A stretch of 22,203 bases of DNA from the NCBI RefSeq assembly GCF_001279585.1, contig NZ_LGEC01000077.1, positions 1 to 22,203 of the forward strand, in the 5' to 3' direction. Origin of the DNA: Nocardiopsis sp. NRRL B-16309 (GTDB taxonomy: Bacteria; Actinomycetota; Actinomycetes; Streptosporangiales; Streptosporangiaceae). A program made the translations under genes and the position numbers. Under the pieces are notes generated by a model. It was not told the DNA's origin, ran no database searches, and saw only the letters and a list, made by a program, of their open reading frames with translations. Below are positions 1 through 7,083 of this stretch, piece by piece. Within the stretch, counting starts at the first letter, position 1, and every line of letters begins with the position of its first letter.

Positions 1-99
1 TCAACCGACGCCTCCGGCGCAGAGACCCCCACCGTCACCCGCCACCACCCCGGGGGCGCTTCGCGAGGAAGGGGCACCCTCAACCGACGCCTCCGGCGC
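1..99. repeat. 20-bp direct repeat at the window's left edge (1-20 and 80-99)
   Basis: The first 20 bases recur exactly at 80-99. The shorter motif CCTCCGGCGC also recurs at 90-99 and 104-113. No gene is visible before the bfaB stop codon at 115. The stretch 86-116 can fold with GACGC/GCGTC at its base and might help terminate bfaB transcripts, but there is no T-run. The repeat lies at the very edge of the window. Confidence 0.7.
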
Positions 100-114
100 G
101 GCCCCTCCGGCGCG

Positions 115-1446
115 TCAGAACTCCGGGCGCAGGGGCATGTGGGCGTCGGCGCCGTCGAGCTTCACGCCGAGGATCTGGTGCAGCTGCACGACGTCCCGCT
201 CGAAGCCCAGGACGCAGCCGGCCATGTAGAGCCGCCACACCCGGGCGGTGCCCTCGCCGACCAGGGCCACGGCCTCGTCCCAGTTCTGGTCCAGGTTCGC
301 GCTCCAGTGGCGCAGGGTCAGGGCGTAGTGCTCGCGCAGGTTCTCCTGGTGGCGGATCTCGAAACCGGCGTCGTTCATCGCGAGCTGGATCTCGGCGGGC
401 CCCTCCAGTTCGCCGTCGGGGAAGACGTACCGGTTGATGAAGCCCTTGGTGTCCATCGGCTTGAGGTCGTTGCGCGGGCGGGTGATGCAGTGGTTGAGCA
501 ACCGGCCGCCGGGGACGAGCTTGGCGTGCAGCGAGTCGAAGTACGACGGGAGGTTGCGGGCGCCGACGTGCTCGGTCAGGCCGATGGAGCTGATGCGGTC
601 GTAGCTGGCGTCGGGCACGTCCCGGTAGTCCATGTGGCGGACCTCCGCCAGCTCCGTCAGGCCCTCCTGCGCGATGCGCTTGGCCGCCCACTCCGCCTGC
701 TCCTTGGACAGGGTGACGCCCAGGGCGCGCACGCCGTGTTCGCGGGCCGCGTGCATGACCATGCCGCCCCAGCCGCAGCCCACGTCCAGCAGGCGCATGC
801 CCCTGCGGAGGCCGAGCTTGCGCGAGACCAGCTCGTACTTGCGGAACTGCGCGCTCTCCAGCGCGCCGAGCGCCCGCTTGCCGCCCTCCCCGGCCGAGCC
901 CTTCGCCCCGCCCGCCGACTCGCCCACGCGCTCCGGCGCGGCGTCGGCCTCGTCGAAGACGGCACAGGTGTAGGTCATCGACGGGCCCAGGACCAGCTCG
1001 TAGAAGTCGTTGCCCACGTCGTAGTGGTGGTGGATGGCCTCGGCGTCGCGCCGCTTGGAGTGGCGCCATCCCAGGCCCGCGAGCCGGCCCTGCGTCACCT
1101 CCTGCGGCGGCGGGGCCACCCGGTTGACGAACTTGACCCAGCCCACCGACCGCACGATCCCGGGGATGTCGCGGGCGGAGAGGTTGACGCCCTCCGCGAA
1201 GGCGAAGTCCGACATTCTGCGCAGGGCGCTGTACATGTCCCCTTCGAGATCGAGGTGGCCGGACACGTACGCCCGGGCCAGGCCGACGGCGTTGGGTGAC
1301 TGGGCCAGGTAGTTCACCGCCACCGGCGTCCGCACGTGCAGGGCGACGTCACTGTTCGGATCCCCCGCTCGGCTGCCGTCGTAGGCGGTGAACCGGATGG
1401 GGGCGTCCGGGCCGACGACCCTCTCGAAGATCTCCGCAAGCCGCAT
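115..1446 (-). CDS. bfaB: Cyclopropane/10-methyl fatty acid methyltransferase (BfaB/TmsB-type)
   Basis: A 443-residue SAM-dependent methyltransferase of the cyclopropane-fatty-acyl-phospholipid synthase family. Paired with the neighbouring FAD oxidoreductase it should add a methylene carbon to the double bond of oleoyl phospholipids, the first step to 10-methylstearate. Visible landmarks are HHYDVGNDFY (about 140-149), a catalytic-type Cys161 in YTCAVF, the SAM-binding LLDVGCGWGG (219-228), Glu292 in TEHVG, His319 and Tyr340 in INRYVFPDG; these match CFA synthase active-site positions by motif. The chosen ATG (1446) has AAGGA about 7 nt upstream; an in-frame ATG at 1479 is less likely. Oddity: a Gly/Ala/Glu-rich insert (about 166-197) follows the catalytic Cys where most relatives are shorter. 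It lies 128 bp downstream of bfaA on the same strand, so cotranscription is likely. Confidence 0.88.
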   Translation of the reverse strand: MRLAEIFERVVGPDAPIRFTAYDGSRAGDPNSDVALHVRTPVAVNYLAQSPNAVGLARAYVSGHLDLEGDMYSALRRMSDFAFAEGVNLSARDIPGIVRSVGWVKFVNRVAPPPQEVTQGRLAGLGWRHSKRRDAEAIHHHYDVGNDFYELVLGPSMTYTCAVFDEADAAPERVGESAGGAKGSAGEGGKRALGALESAQFRKYELVSRKLGLRRGMRLLDVGCGWGGMVMHAAREHGVRALGVTLSKEQAEWAAKRIAQEGLTELAEVRHMDYRDVPDASYDRISSIGLTEHVGARNLPSYFDSLHAKLVPGGRLLNHCITRPRNDLKPMDTKGFINRYVFPDGELEGPAEIQLAMNDAGFEIRHQENLREHYALTLRHWSANLDQNWDEAVALVGEGTARVWRLYMAGCVLGFERDVVQLHQILGVKLDGADAHMPLRPEF

Positions 1447-1574
1447 GCTCTCGTCCTTCCTCTCGTGGATGCGGCCCATCCCGTCGGGTCGCCTCCCGCT
1501 GCTGGTCTCCTGCGGTGTGCTCGGCCGCCCGACCCGGTGTGCTCCGGCTGCGGGCCCCGGCCGGCGGTCGCGCG

Positions 1575-3029
1575 CTAGCGGTTGCCCACGCACTTGGCGT
1601 ACAGATCCAGGAGGCGCCCCCCGGGGTCGTAGGCCTGTTTGAGGCCCGCGTAGGCCGTTCCGTTGTAGAGGCTCCAGAACTCCTCTTCGGTGTAGAAGGC
1701 GTCGGAGTACAGGGACTTGTGGCCGCCCAGCCGGGCGACCTCCTCCTCCACCCTGCGGTTGTGGTGGGCCCGGCGCTGGCCGGGGAGCATGTCGACCAGA
1801 CCCCAGAAACCGAAGTTCACGTACAGGCGGTCGTTCTCCAGGGGGTAGAGCGGCCAGACGTGCTCGCCGTCCCCGCCGTGGCCTGGCCGACGCGGCTCGC
1901 TGAGCTTGAGCGGGCACATCCAGACCGGCGTCATGCCGATCTCGGAGTGGAAGAAGTCCAGGAACTCCGCGCCGCGCTCGACGCCGACCTCGATGTCCTG
2001 GATGAGGGGTTCCTGGGGCCGCTTGCCGCGGTAGTGGGTGAGGAGCCGGAAGAAGTCGGTGCGCCGGTCCCAGGCGACGAGCCTGCGGTAGACGTCCGAG
2101 CGCTTGAGCGCGCGGGGCCACAGCGGCCGCACCAGGGGGTGCTGCGTGCCGAAGGCGCGCGAGCACCAGAACCAGTCGGTGTCCCAGCGCCACAGGTAGT
2201 CGTGGGTGGTGAGGTAGTCGCCGGGCCCGTTGCCGGAGTAGCGTGGGATCGACTTGTAGTAGACGTCGTTGCCCGTGTAGTCGCTCACCCAGGGCGCCTG
2301 GTCGGTGAAGCGGGCGACGGTGAGGTAGAGCTCGTCGCGGCCGAAGGCCACCCCGTCCACGAAGTCGACCGGCTGTCCGTCGTGCTCGGCGTCGGCGCAG
2401 ATCCGCGCGAGGGCGTCCATGCACTCGCCCGCGTCGGAGAAGCGCAGGTGGCGGAGGTTGACGTAGGCGGAGACCGGCTCCAGCTCGATACGCAGGCGCA
2501 GGCTGTAGCCCAGGGTGCCGTAGGAGTTGGGGAACCCGTAGAAGAGGTCGCTGTGCTCGTTGTCGCGTGTGGCGGTCACGACGTCGCCCGAGCCGGTGAG
2601 GATCTCCATCTCCTGGACCGCCTCGTGGGGCAGGCCGCTGCGGAAGGAGGACGACTCGATGCCGAGCCCGGTGACCGCGCCGCCCAGGGTGATGGTGCGC
2701 AGCTGCGGTACGACGGTGGGCATCAGTCCGTGCGGGAGCGTGGCGGCGACGAGGTCCTCGTAGGTGGTCATGCCGCCGACGTCGGCGAGGCGCTCCACCG
2801 GGTCGATGGAGATGACGCCGGAGAAGGCGGACACGTCGAGGGAGGGGGCCGAGGAGGGCTCCCGGAAGCGGAAGAGGTTGGACGTGGGCTTGGCGAGCCG
2901 GACGGGGGCGCCCTCGGGAAGCGCCCGGAAGTCGCGGCGCACACGCTGGACCGCCGCGATGTGCTCGGCGAAGCCGGACCGCGCTCCGGCGGGGGCGCGC
3001 TTGCTCGTTCCCTGTTGGTGAGGTGTCAT
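1575..3029 (-). CDS. bfaA: FAD-binding oxidoreductase, BfaA/TmsA-type (10-methyl fatty acid synthesis)
   Basis: A 484-residue flavoprotein with a PCMH-type FAD-binding domain in the N-terminal half (about 45-190). Residues 114-124 (ITLGGAVTGLG) form the usual pyrophosphate-binding turn, and a substrate domain follows. In mycobacteria and other actinomycetes, BfaA/TmsA is thought to reduce the 10-methylene intermediate made by BfaB/TmsB to the 10-methyl fatty acid. The pairing here, oxidoreductase first and methyltransferase second, matches that two-gene arrangement. ATG at 3029 is preceded by GGAAGAGCTGGG, a good ribosome site. The sequence also resembles DWARF1/24-dehydrocholesterol-reductase-like oxidases, so without the neighbour only 'FAD-binding oxidoreductase' would be safe. 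No signal peptide; probably cytosolic or peripheral to the membrane. Confidence 0.87.
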   Translation of the reverse strand: MTPHQQGTSKRAPAGARSGFAEHIAAVQRVRRDFRALPEGAPVRLAKPTSNLFRFREPSSAPSLDVSAFSGVISIDPVERLADVGGMTTYEDLVAATLPHGLMPTVVPQLRTITLGGAVTGLGIESSSFRSGLPHEAVQEMEILTGSGDVVTATRDNEHSDLFYGFPNSYGTLGYSLRLRIELEPVSAYVNLRHLRFSDAGECMDALARICADAEHDGQPVDFVDGVAFGRDELYLTVARFTDQAPWVSDYTGNDVYYKSIPRYSGNGPGDYLTTHDYLWRWDTDWFWCSRAFGTQHPLVRPLWPRALKRSDVYRRLVAWDRRTDFFRLLTHYRGKRPQEPLIQDIEVGVERGAEFLDFFHSEIGMTPVWMCPLKLSEPRRPGHGGDGEHVWPLYPLENDRLYVNFGFWGLVDMLPGQRRAHHNRRVEEEVARLGGHKSLYSDAFYTEEEFWSLYNGTAYAGLKQAYDPGGRLLDLYAKCVGNR

Positions 3030-3151
3030 CCCAGCTCTTCCAGTGTCGGCACGAGTGACGCACGAGGTGGATCAGCCGGCACCGGACCTCGGTCCGGCAC
3101 TGCCTGCCCGGCACTGCCACACGCGCCGGGACGGGCCGATCCCCTCAGTTC

Positions 3152-3163
3152 TACCTATCGGTA
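3152..3163. promoter_or_regulatory. Operator-like palindrome upstream of bfaA
   Basis: TACC-TATC-GGTA is a perfect 4+4 inverted repeat, and flanking bases extend it imperfectly on both sides (GTTACC on the minus strand). It lies about 120 bp upstream of the bfaA start in the less GC-rich part of the spacer. TetR-type regulators of lipid genes bind sites of this general shape, but no regulator is encoded beside it, so a function is only inferred. Confidence 0.3.
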
Positions 3164-3300
3164 ACGGTCTTGTGCCACCCCATTTGTGACGTGTCTTGAC
3201 CGAAGAACGAAGAGATGGGGACGGTGGTGACGGCGGGCCTGCGGTTTCTCCAGGGAGCCGTGGGATTCCCGTGCCGGTTGTGCCGTGAACCACGACGATG

Positions 3301-3432
3301 CGTGTGGCCGGGGACCGCGATGCGCGTAGACGGGGACCGCGATGCGCGTAGACGGGGACCGCGATGCGCGTAGACGGGAGACACGGTCCATGTGGCCGGG
3401 AACCTCGATGCATGTGGCCGGGGACCGCGAGA
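3301..3432. repeat. Degenerate 22-bp tandem repeat array (about six units)
   Basis: Units start at 3301, 3323, 3345, 3367, 3390 and 3411. Units 2 and 3 are identical, with the shared core GACGGGGACCGCGATG. Unit 4 diverges in its second half. Units 1, 5 and 6 carry GTGGCCGGG in place of GTAGACGGG. The array lies immediately upstream of the -10 box of the racemase-family gene. Confidence 0.85.
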
Positions 3433-3458
3433 TCAGCGGGCCCGGTGAGCGGTCCGGC

Positions 3459-3464
3459 TAGGAT
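3459..3464 (+). promoter_or_regulatory. -10 box (TAGGAT) of the racemase-family gene
   Basis: TAGGAT ends 8 nt before the GTG start at 3473, which would give a leaderless or nearly leaderless transcript. GGATCGGGG could alternatively act as a weak ribosome site. No clear -35 was found. Confidence 0.4.
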
Positions 3465-3472
3465 CGGGGTTC

Positions 3473-4237
3473 GTGCGCATCGTTCTCATTGATTCCGGAA
3501 TCGGCATGCTCTCCACCGCCGCGGCCCTGCGTGCCGCGCGGCCCGACGCCGATCTGGTCCTGTCCATGGATCCCGACCACATGCCCTGGGGGCTGCGGAC
3601 GTCGGACGAGGTGATCGGTCGGCTCCTGGCCGGGGCGCGGGCCGCACGGGGCGCGGAGGCGGACGCGGTCGTGGTGCCGTGCAACACCGCGTCGGTGCAC
3701 GGACTGGACGCGCTGCGCGCCGAGTTCGAGCCGGGGGTGCCCGTGATCGGGACCGTGCCGGCGATCAAGCCCGCGGCCGCCGCGGGCGGACCGATCGCGG
3801 TGTGGTCCACCGTGGCCACGACGCGGAGCCGGTACCAGCGCCGTCTGATCGAGACGTTCGCGGACGGGGTGGACGTCACCCCCGTGGCCTGCGCGGGTCT
3901 GGCCGAGGCCGTCGAGTCGGCCGATCCCGCGGCGCTCGCGGAGGCGGTGGACTACGCCGCCGGGTTGACCCCCGCGGTACGCGGCGTGGTGCTCGGCTGC
4001 ACGCACTACGACCTGGTCGGCGCGCGGATCACCGAGGCGCTGGGCGACGTGTCGCTGTACAGCGCCGCCGACGCGGTGGCGGCCCAGACGCTGCGCCGGA
4101 TCGGCGACGTCCCCCTCGGCGACACGGCGGGCACCGTGCGCGTCCTGGCCGGTGGCCGTCCCGCGCCGATGCCCGCCGCCGCCCTGGCCTATCCGGCCGG
4201 TCGCGCGCTGGCCGCCGCGCCGACCTCCGCCCTGTAG
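3473..4237 (+). CDS. Glutamate racemase-family protein (Asp/Glu racemase superfamily)
   Basis: A 254-residue cytosolic protein with the landmarks of glutamate racemase, which supplies D-glutamate for peptidoglycan. It has Asp7 in IDSGIG, PWG at 38-40 (usually PYG), first catalytic cysteine Cys70 in VVPCNTAS and second Cys176 in LGCTHYDL. Both cysteines of the two-base mechanism are present. The DSG motif reads DSGIGM rather than the usual DSGVGG and the middle is divergent, so this may be a paralogue rather than the essential MurI. The start is GTG, chosen because the family N-terminus begins directly with the first beta strand. It converges with the TPR-like gene and their ends overlap by 49 bp. 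Confidence 0.78.
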   Translation: MRIVLIDSGIGMLSTAAALRAARPDADLVLSMDPDHMPWGLRTSDEVIGRLLAGARAARGAEADAVVVPCNTASVHGLDALRAEFEPGVPVIGTVPAIKPAAAAGGPIAVWSTVATTRSRYQRRLIETFADGVDVTPVACAGLAEAVESADPAALAEAVDYAAGLTPAVRGVVLGCTHYDLVGARITEALGDVSLYSAADAVAAQTLRRIGDVPLGDTAGTVRVLAGGRPAPMPAAALAYPAGRALAAAPTSAL

Positions 4238-5706
4238 TCGTCACCGCTCAGCGCGCCCGCGGCGAGCGTGCGCACGAGGGTGCGCACACCCGCGGTGTCG
4301 TTGTCGTGCAGCAGGGTCTCCAGCAGGGACAGCGCCGCGCGCTGGTCGCCCGGCTGCTCCCGGACGTGCCGCCACTGGGGCGCGGTGGCCGCGTCGGAGA
4401 GCATGAGCGTCCGGCCGACCTGGCCGAGGGCGGCCAGCAGAGGGGTGTCGTGGGGCATCGCGGCCAGGGCCGCGTTGACCTGTTCGGCCTGCTGCTCGGG
4501 GTTGATCTCCTCGACGGGCTGCGCGCGCAGGAACTCCAGGATCCGGTCCGCGGGGGCGAGCGGCTGGACCGGGGGCATGCCGCCGACCAGCGCGCGGGCC
4601 TCCGCGAGATCGCCGAAGATCTCCTCGGTCCGGGTCAGCTCGCCGATGAGGCGTTCCGCCCGCTGCGCGGAGCAGGAGGCCACCCAGTGCGCGCCGCGCC
4701 CGGTGGCGAGGCGGGTGGCGGCCAGGGCGAGTTCGGCGCCGCGCCGGGGCGCCCCGACCCGCTCGAAGTAGCGCGACCAGGTGGTGACGCGCACGCCCAG
4801 CCGCCAGTCGTTGCGGACCGAGCCCAGGGACACCAGGTTCTCCACGGACTCGGTCCACGCGGGGCGCAGGCGCGGGAAGGCCTCGGCCTCCTCGACGGTG
4901 GGCAGGACCGTGATGGCCTCGCGCGGGTCGCAGGCGCCGATGCGCGCCAGCCAGGACAGAAGGCGGGACCGCTCGAAGCGGATCGTGCGCCGCAGGGCCG
5001 TGCGGCGCGGGTCGACCGGTTCGCCGAGCGAGAGTTCGGCCTCCATCCGGTCGAGCGCCTCCAGGGCCTCGGTGTGCTTGTCCTGGTGGCGCAGCGCGCG
5101 CACCAGGGTGAGCACTCCCTCGGCACCGAACAGGGCCGCGCCCGTGGCGGTGTGCTCGTAGCGGCGCAGTTCGGCCTCGGCCCGGTCGGGCGCGTCCTCG
5201 TCCACGAGCAGGTTCACCCGGGCGAGGGTGAACGCGGGCCAGGCCGGTGTGCGCTCCCACCCGGCCAGCCGCCGGGCCGACAGCAGTTCCCGGCGCAGGT
5301 CGGTCGTCCCCCGGGAGTCGACGTTGGCGTGGCAGGCGACCAGCGTGTGCAGGGCCGAGACCGGCAGCGGACCGTGCGCGAGCGGGTCGGGCTCCTCGGC
5401 GGCCGCCGCCGCGGCCTGGTCGAGCGCCCGGCTCCCCTCGGCGAGCGCCCCGGTCCGCACGGCCAGCGGCCAGTGCGCGAAGTAGTGCAGTGTCGCCTGC
5501 CCGAGGACCGCCGGGGCCCCGGCCTCGCCCGCCTCGGCGACCAGGCGCCGCGCCCGGCGCAGCGCCGAGCGGGCCACCGCCTCCACCCGTACCGTCTCCC
5601 CGGCCTCGGCGAGGACGGGCAGGCTCGTCACCGCGTCGGCGAGTTCCTCCTGGCCCGCGGCCCGCAGACGGCGTCCGGTCTCTCCCGCCCATGTCCACAT
5701 CGGCAT
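4189..5706 (-). CDS. TPR-like helical protein of unknown function
   Basis: A 505-residue, Ala/Leu/Arg-rich, almost wholly helical protein. Repeating helix pairs of the type ALRHQDKHTEALEALDRMEAEL resemble tetratricopeptide repeats, a protein-protein interaction scaffold. No catalytic motif, signal peptide or membrane segment was found. ATG at 5706 follows GGGGGAGAGAAC, a strong ribosome site; a second ATG two codons later (5700) is possible. Its 3' end overlaps the convergent racemase-family gene by 49 bp. It is divergent from the small hypothetical at 5903. Real by codon pattern and ribosome site; function unknown. Confidence 0.72.
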   Translation of the reverse strand: MPMWTWAGETGRRLRAAGQEELADAVTSLPVLAEAGETVRVEAVARSALRRARRLVAEAGEAGAPAVLGQATLHYFAHWPLAVRTGALAEGSRALDQAAAAAAEEPDPLAHGPLPVSALHTLVACHANVDSRGTTDLRRELLSARRLAGWERTPAWPAFTLARVNLLVDEDAPDRAEAELRRYEHTATGAALFGAEGVLTLVRALRHQDKHTEALEALDRMEAELSLGEPVDPRRTALRRTIRFERSRLLSWLARIGACDPREAITVLPTVEEAEAFPRLRPAWTESVENLVSLGSVRNDWRLGVRVTTWSRYFERVGAPRRGAELALAATRLATGRGAHWVASCSAQRAERLIGELTRTEEIFGDLAEARALVGGMPPVQPLAPADRILEFLRAQPVEEINPEQQAEQVNAALAAMPHDTPLLAALGQVGRTLMLSDAATAPQWRHVREQPGDQRAALSLLETLLHDNDTAGVRTLVRTLAAGALSGDDYRAEVGAAASARPAG

Positions 5707-5833
5707 GTTCTCTCCCCCTGTACTACCGTGTGGAAACAGAACGTAGCAGCGTGGTGACGGAGTTGTCCGGGGAACGCGGGAAACCGCTGCGGCGCTGGGC
5801 TTGAGCGGCCGATCCGGGGTGGACGCGGACCGA

Positions 5834-5839
5834 TAGACT
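5834..5839 (+). promoter_or_regulatory. Candidate -10 box (TAGACT) for the 5903 gene
   Basis: TAGACT, preceded by CGA, fits TANNNT about 63 nt upstream of the ATG at 5903. No good -35 is present at 16-19 bp. The same hexamer serves as the probable -10 of tRNA-Ala in this window. Confidence 0.35.
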
Positions 5840-5902
5840 CTGTTCCACCGATGGTGCCCCCGGCGGGGTTCCGCGAGCCGCGACAGAGGGACTGGAACAC
5901 CG

Positions 5903-6250
5903 ATGGGATGGCGAGACCGCTTCGGACTCCGCAAGGCCAACCGCAAGGGCAAGGCGCGTTTCGACCGGGCGTCCGAGGATTCGGACATCAAGGCGCTGAT
6001 CGAGTTCGCCAAGAGCCGGGTGGGCGTGGAGTTCTTCGTCGAGCCCGAAACCTTCGCCACGACGACCACCGCCGTGGCCGTGGCCACCGACGGCGAGTGG
6101 ATCCGCCGCAGGTGCGGATCACCGGACGTCATCCGCAAGGTGGCGCGGAACCTGGCCACCCCCGCCTACGACGTCCAGATCGTCGGGTACCCGCAGCGCA
6201 TGCGTGACTGGAGCGCGCGCAACAAGCGGGGACTGTCCCTGGACGAGTGA
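5903..6250 (+). CDS. Small conserved actinobacterial hypothetical protein
   Basis: A 115-residue soluble protein with a basic N-terminus (MGWRDRFGLRKANRKGKARF), a central mixed alpha/beta stretch (VGVEFFVEPETF... then TDGEWIRRR) and the closing motif YDVQIVGYPQRMRDW. Similar short proteins with a VGYPQRMRD-like ending are, from memory, common in actinomycetes with no assigned function. ATG at 5903 has GGAA 6 nt upstream and GAGGGA further back. The next gene follows after 154 bp on the same strand. Confidence 0.72.
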   Translation: MGWRDRFGLRKANRKGKARFDRASEDSDIKALIEFAKSRVGVEFFVEPETFATTTTAVAVATDGEWIRRRCGSPDVIRKVARNLATPAYDVQIVGYPQRMRDWSARNKRGLSLDE

Positions 6251-6404
6251 GTCCGGACACGTCCGCCCCGCGCCCGTGTGCTGCCCGAAACCCGCGACCG
6301 CGTCATTTTGGGCATTGATGACGACACCTTGCCGCGACTTCCTCTCCGAACGGGTTCCCTCACAGGGGCATTCCGTCGCATACTCGCCTGGGAGGGGGAC
6401 GCTG

Positions 6405-6932
6405 ATGAAGCAGGATCTCACAGCCCTGTGCTGCGAATGCGGCATGAAGCGCGTGGTGAGCGACTACCAGAGCGTGGGCGAGGCGCAGTCCGCCTACGGT
6501 CTGGCCCGGTGTGTCGTGTGGCGCAAGTGCCGTGCGTGCGGTTACCGCACCTACCACGCCTACCTGCGGGCCGACGAGGAGCGCGACGAGCTGGAGGACG
6601 CCCTCCGGCTGGACGGCGCCCTGGCCGCCGAGGCACTGGACGAAGAGGTGGAGCAGCTACGGCTGTGCGGGGTCGACATCGGCCACGCCCCGGTCCCGGC
6701 GATCTGGGACGGGCAGTCCGTGGGCATGGTGACCCAGCGGCTGACCGATCACGCCTACTCGATCGTGCTGGACCCCGAGGCCTCGGTGGTCTCGCGGCTC
6801 AAACTCATCGACATGATGTGGAACGAGCTTCTGGTCGGCGACCACGACGACCGCTGGTACATCCAGGAGTCCGAGGACGAGAAGACCCCGGGGTACGCGG
6901 TGCGCCTCTTCGGCTACCGCACCCGCGGGTAG
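6405..6932 (+). CDS. Zinc-ribbon hypothetical protein
   Basis: A 175-residue protein starting with a zinc-ribbon-like module: Cys9/Cys12 (CCECG) and Cys42/Cys45 (CRACGYRTYH), with Cys10, Cys36 and His51 as further possible ligands. The acidic middle (55-85) is helical and the C-terminal half (about 100-175) is mixed alpha/beta, ending in YAVRLFGYRTRG. The ATG at 6405 was chosen because GGAGGGGG stands 6 nt upstream; the frame is open further upstream, but that part lacks the protein-like composition. Comparable N-terminal ribbons occur in uncharacterised actinobacterial proteins. It is convergent with dinG. Confidence 0.7.
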   Translation: MKQDLTALCCECGMKRVVSDYQSVGEAQSAYGLARCVVWRKCRACGYRTYHAYLRADEERDELEDALRLDGALAAEALDEEVEQLRLCGVDIGHAPVPAIWDGQSVGMVTQRLTDHAYSIVLDPEASVVSRLKLIDMMWNELLVGDHDDRWYIQESEDEKTPGYAVRLFGYRTRG

Positions 6933-7040
6933 ACCTCCGGACGCAGCGTTCCGGGCCCGCGTCCGCCGGGCCGCCTCTCCGCACGCCTCCGCGCTCGCGC
7001 GGCAGCACCGGGGCCGAACGCCGCACGTCGCCCCGGTGGG

Positions 7041-7083
7041 AGACTCTCTAAGCCGGTTCGGGTGTGACCCGGCCGGAGAGTCT
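7041..7083. terminator. Composite hairpin spanning the dinG stop codon
   Basis: AGACTCT (7041-7047) pairs with AGAGTCT (7077-7083). Inside, CCGG/CCGG and CGGGT/ACCCG with a GTG loop continue the stem. It covers the last codons of dinG and lies between two convergent genes. A smaller hairpin (GGCCCG/CGGGCC, 6954-6972) stands nearby after the zinc-ribbon gene. No T-run, as is usual in high-GC actinomycetes. Confidence 0.5.

Larger units (their letters stand above)
3030..3472. other. 443-bp intergenic region between divergent bfaA and the racemase-family gene
   Basis: No convincing gene. The short frames open on the minus strand come from a 22-bp repeat (not a multiple of 3) that keeps several frames open at once. 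The region holds a small palindrome near the bfaA side (3152-3163), the degenerate tandem array (3301-3432) and the -10 box of the downstream gene (3459-3464). Confidence 0.7.

Noticed and set aside
115..3120. A 1001-codon open frame spanning bfaB and antiparallel-frame bfaA sequence
   Set aside because: Only the last 443 codons look like a protein. The upstream part is an Arg/Pro/Ala-rich shadow of bfaA in another frame, and the good ribosome site is at 1446.
3072..3413. Three overlapping minus-strand frames with repeated RASRSPSTRIAVP-like peptides
   Set aside because: They arise because a 22-bp repeat passes through all three frames; no ribosome site and no family resemblance.
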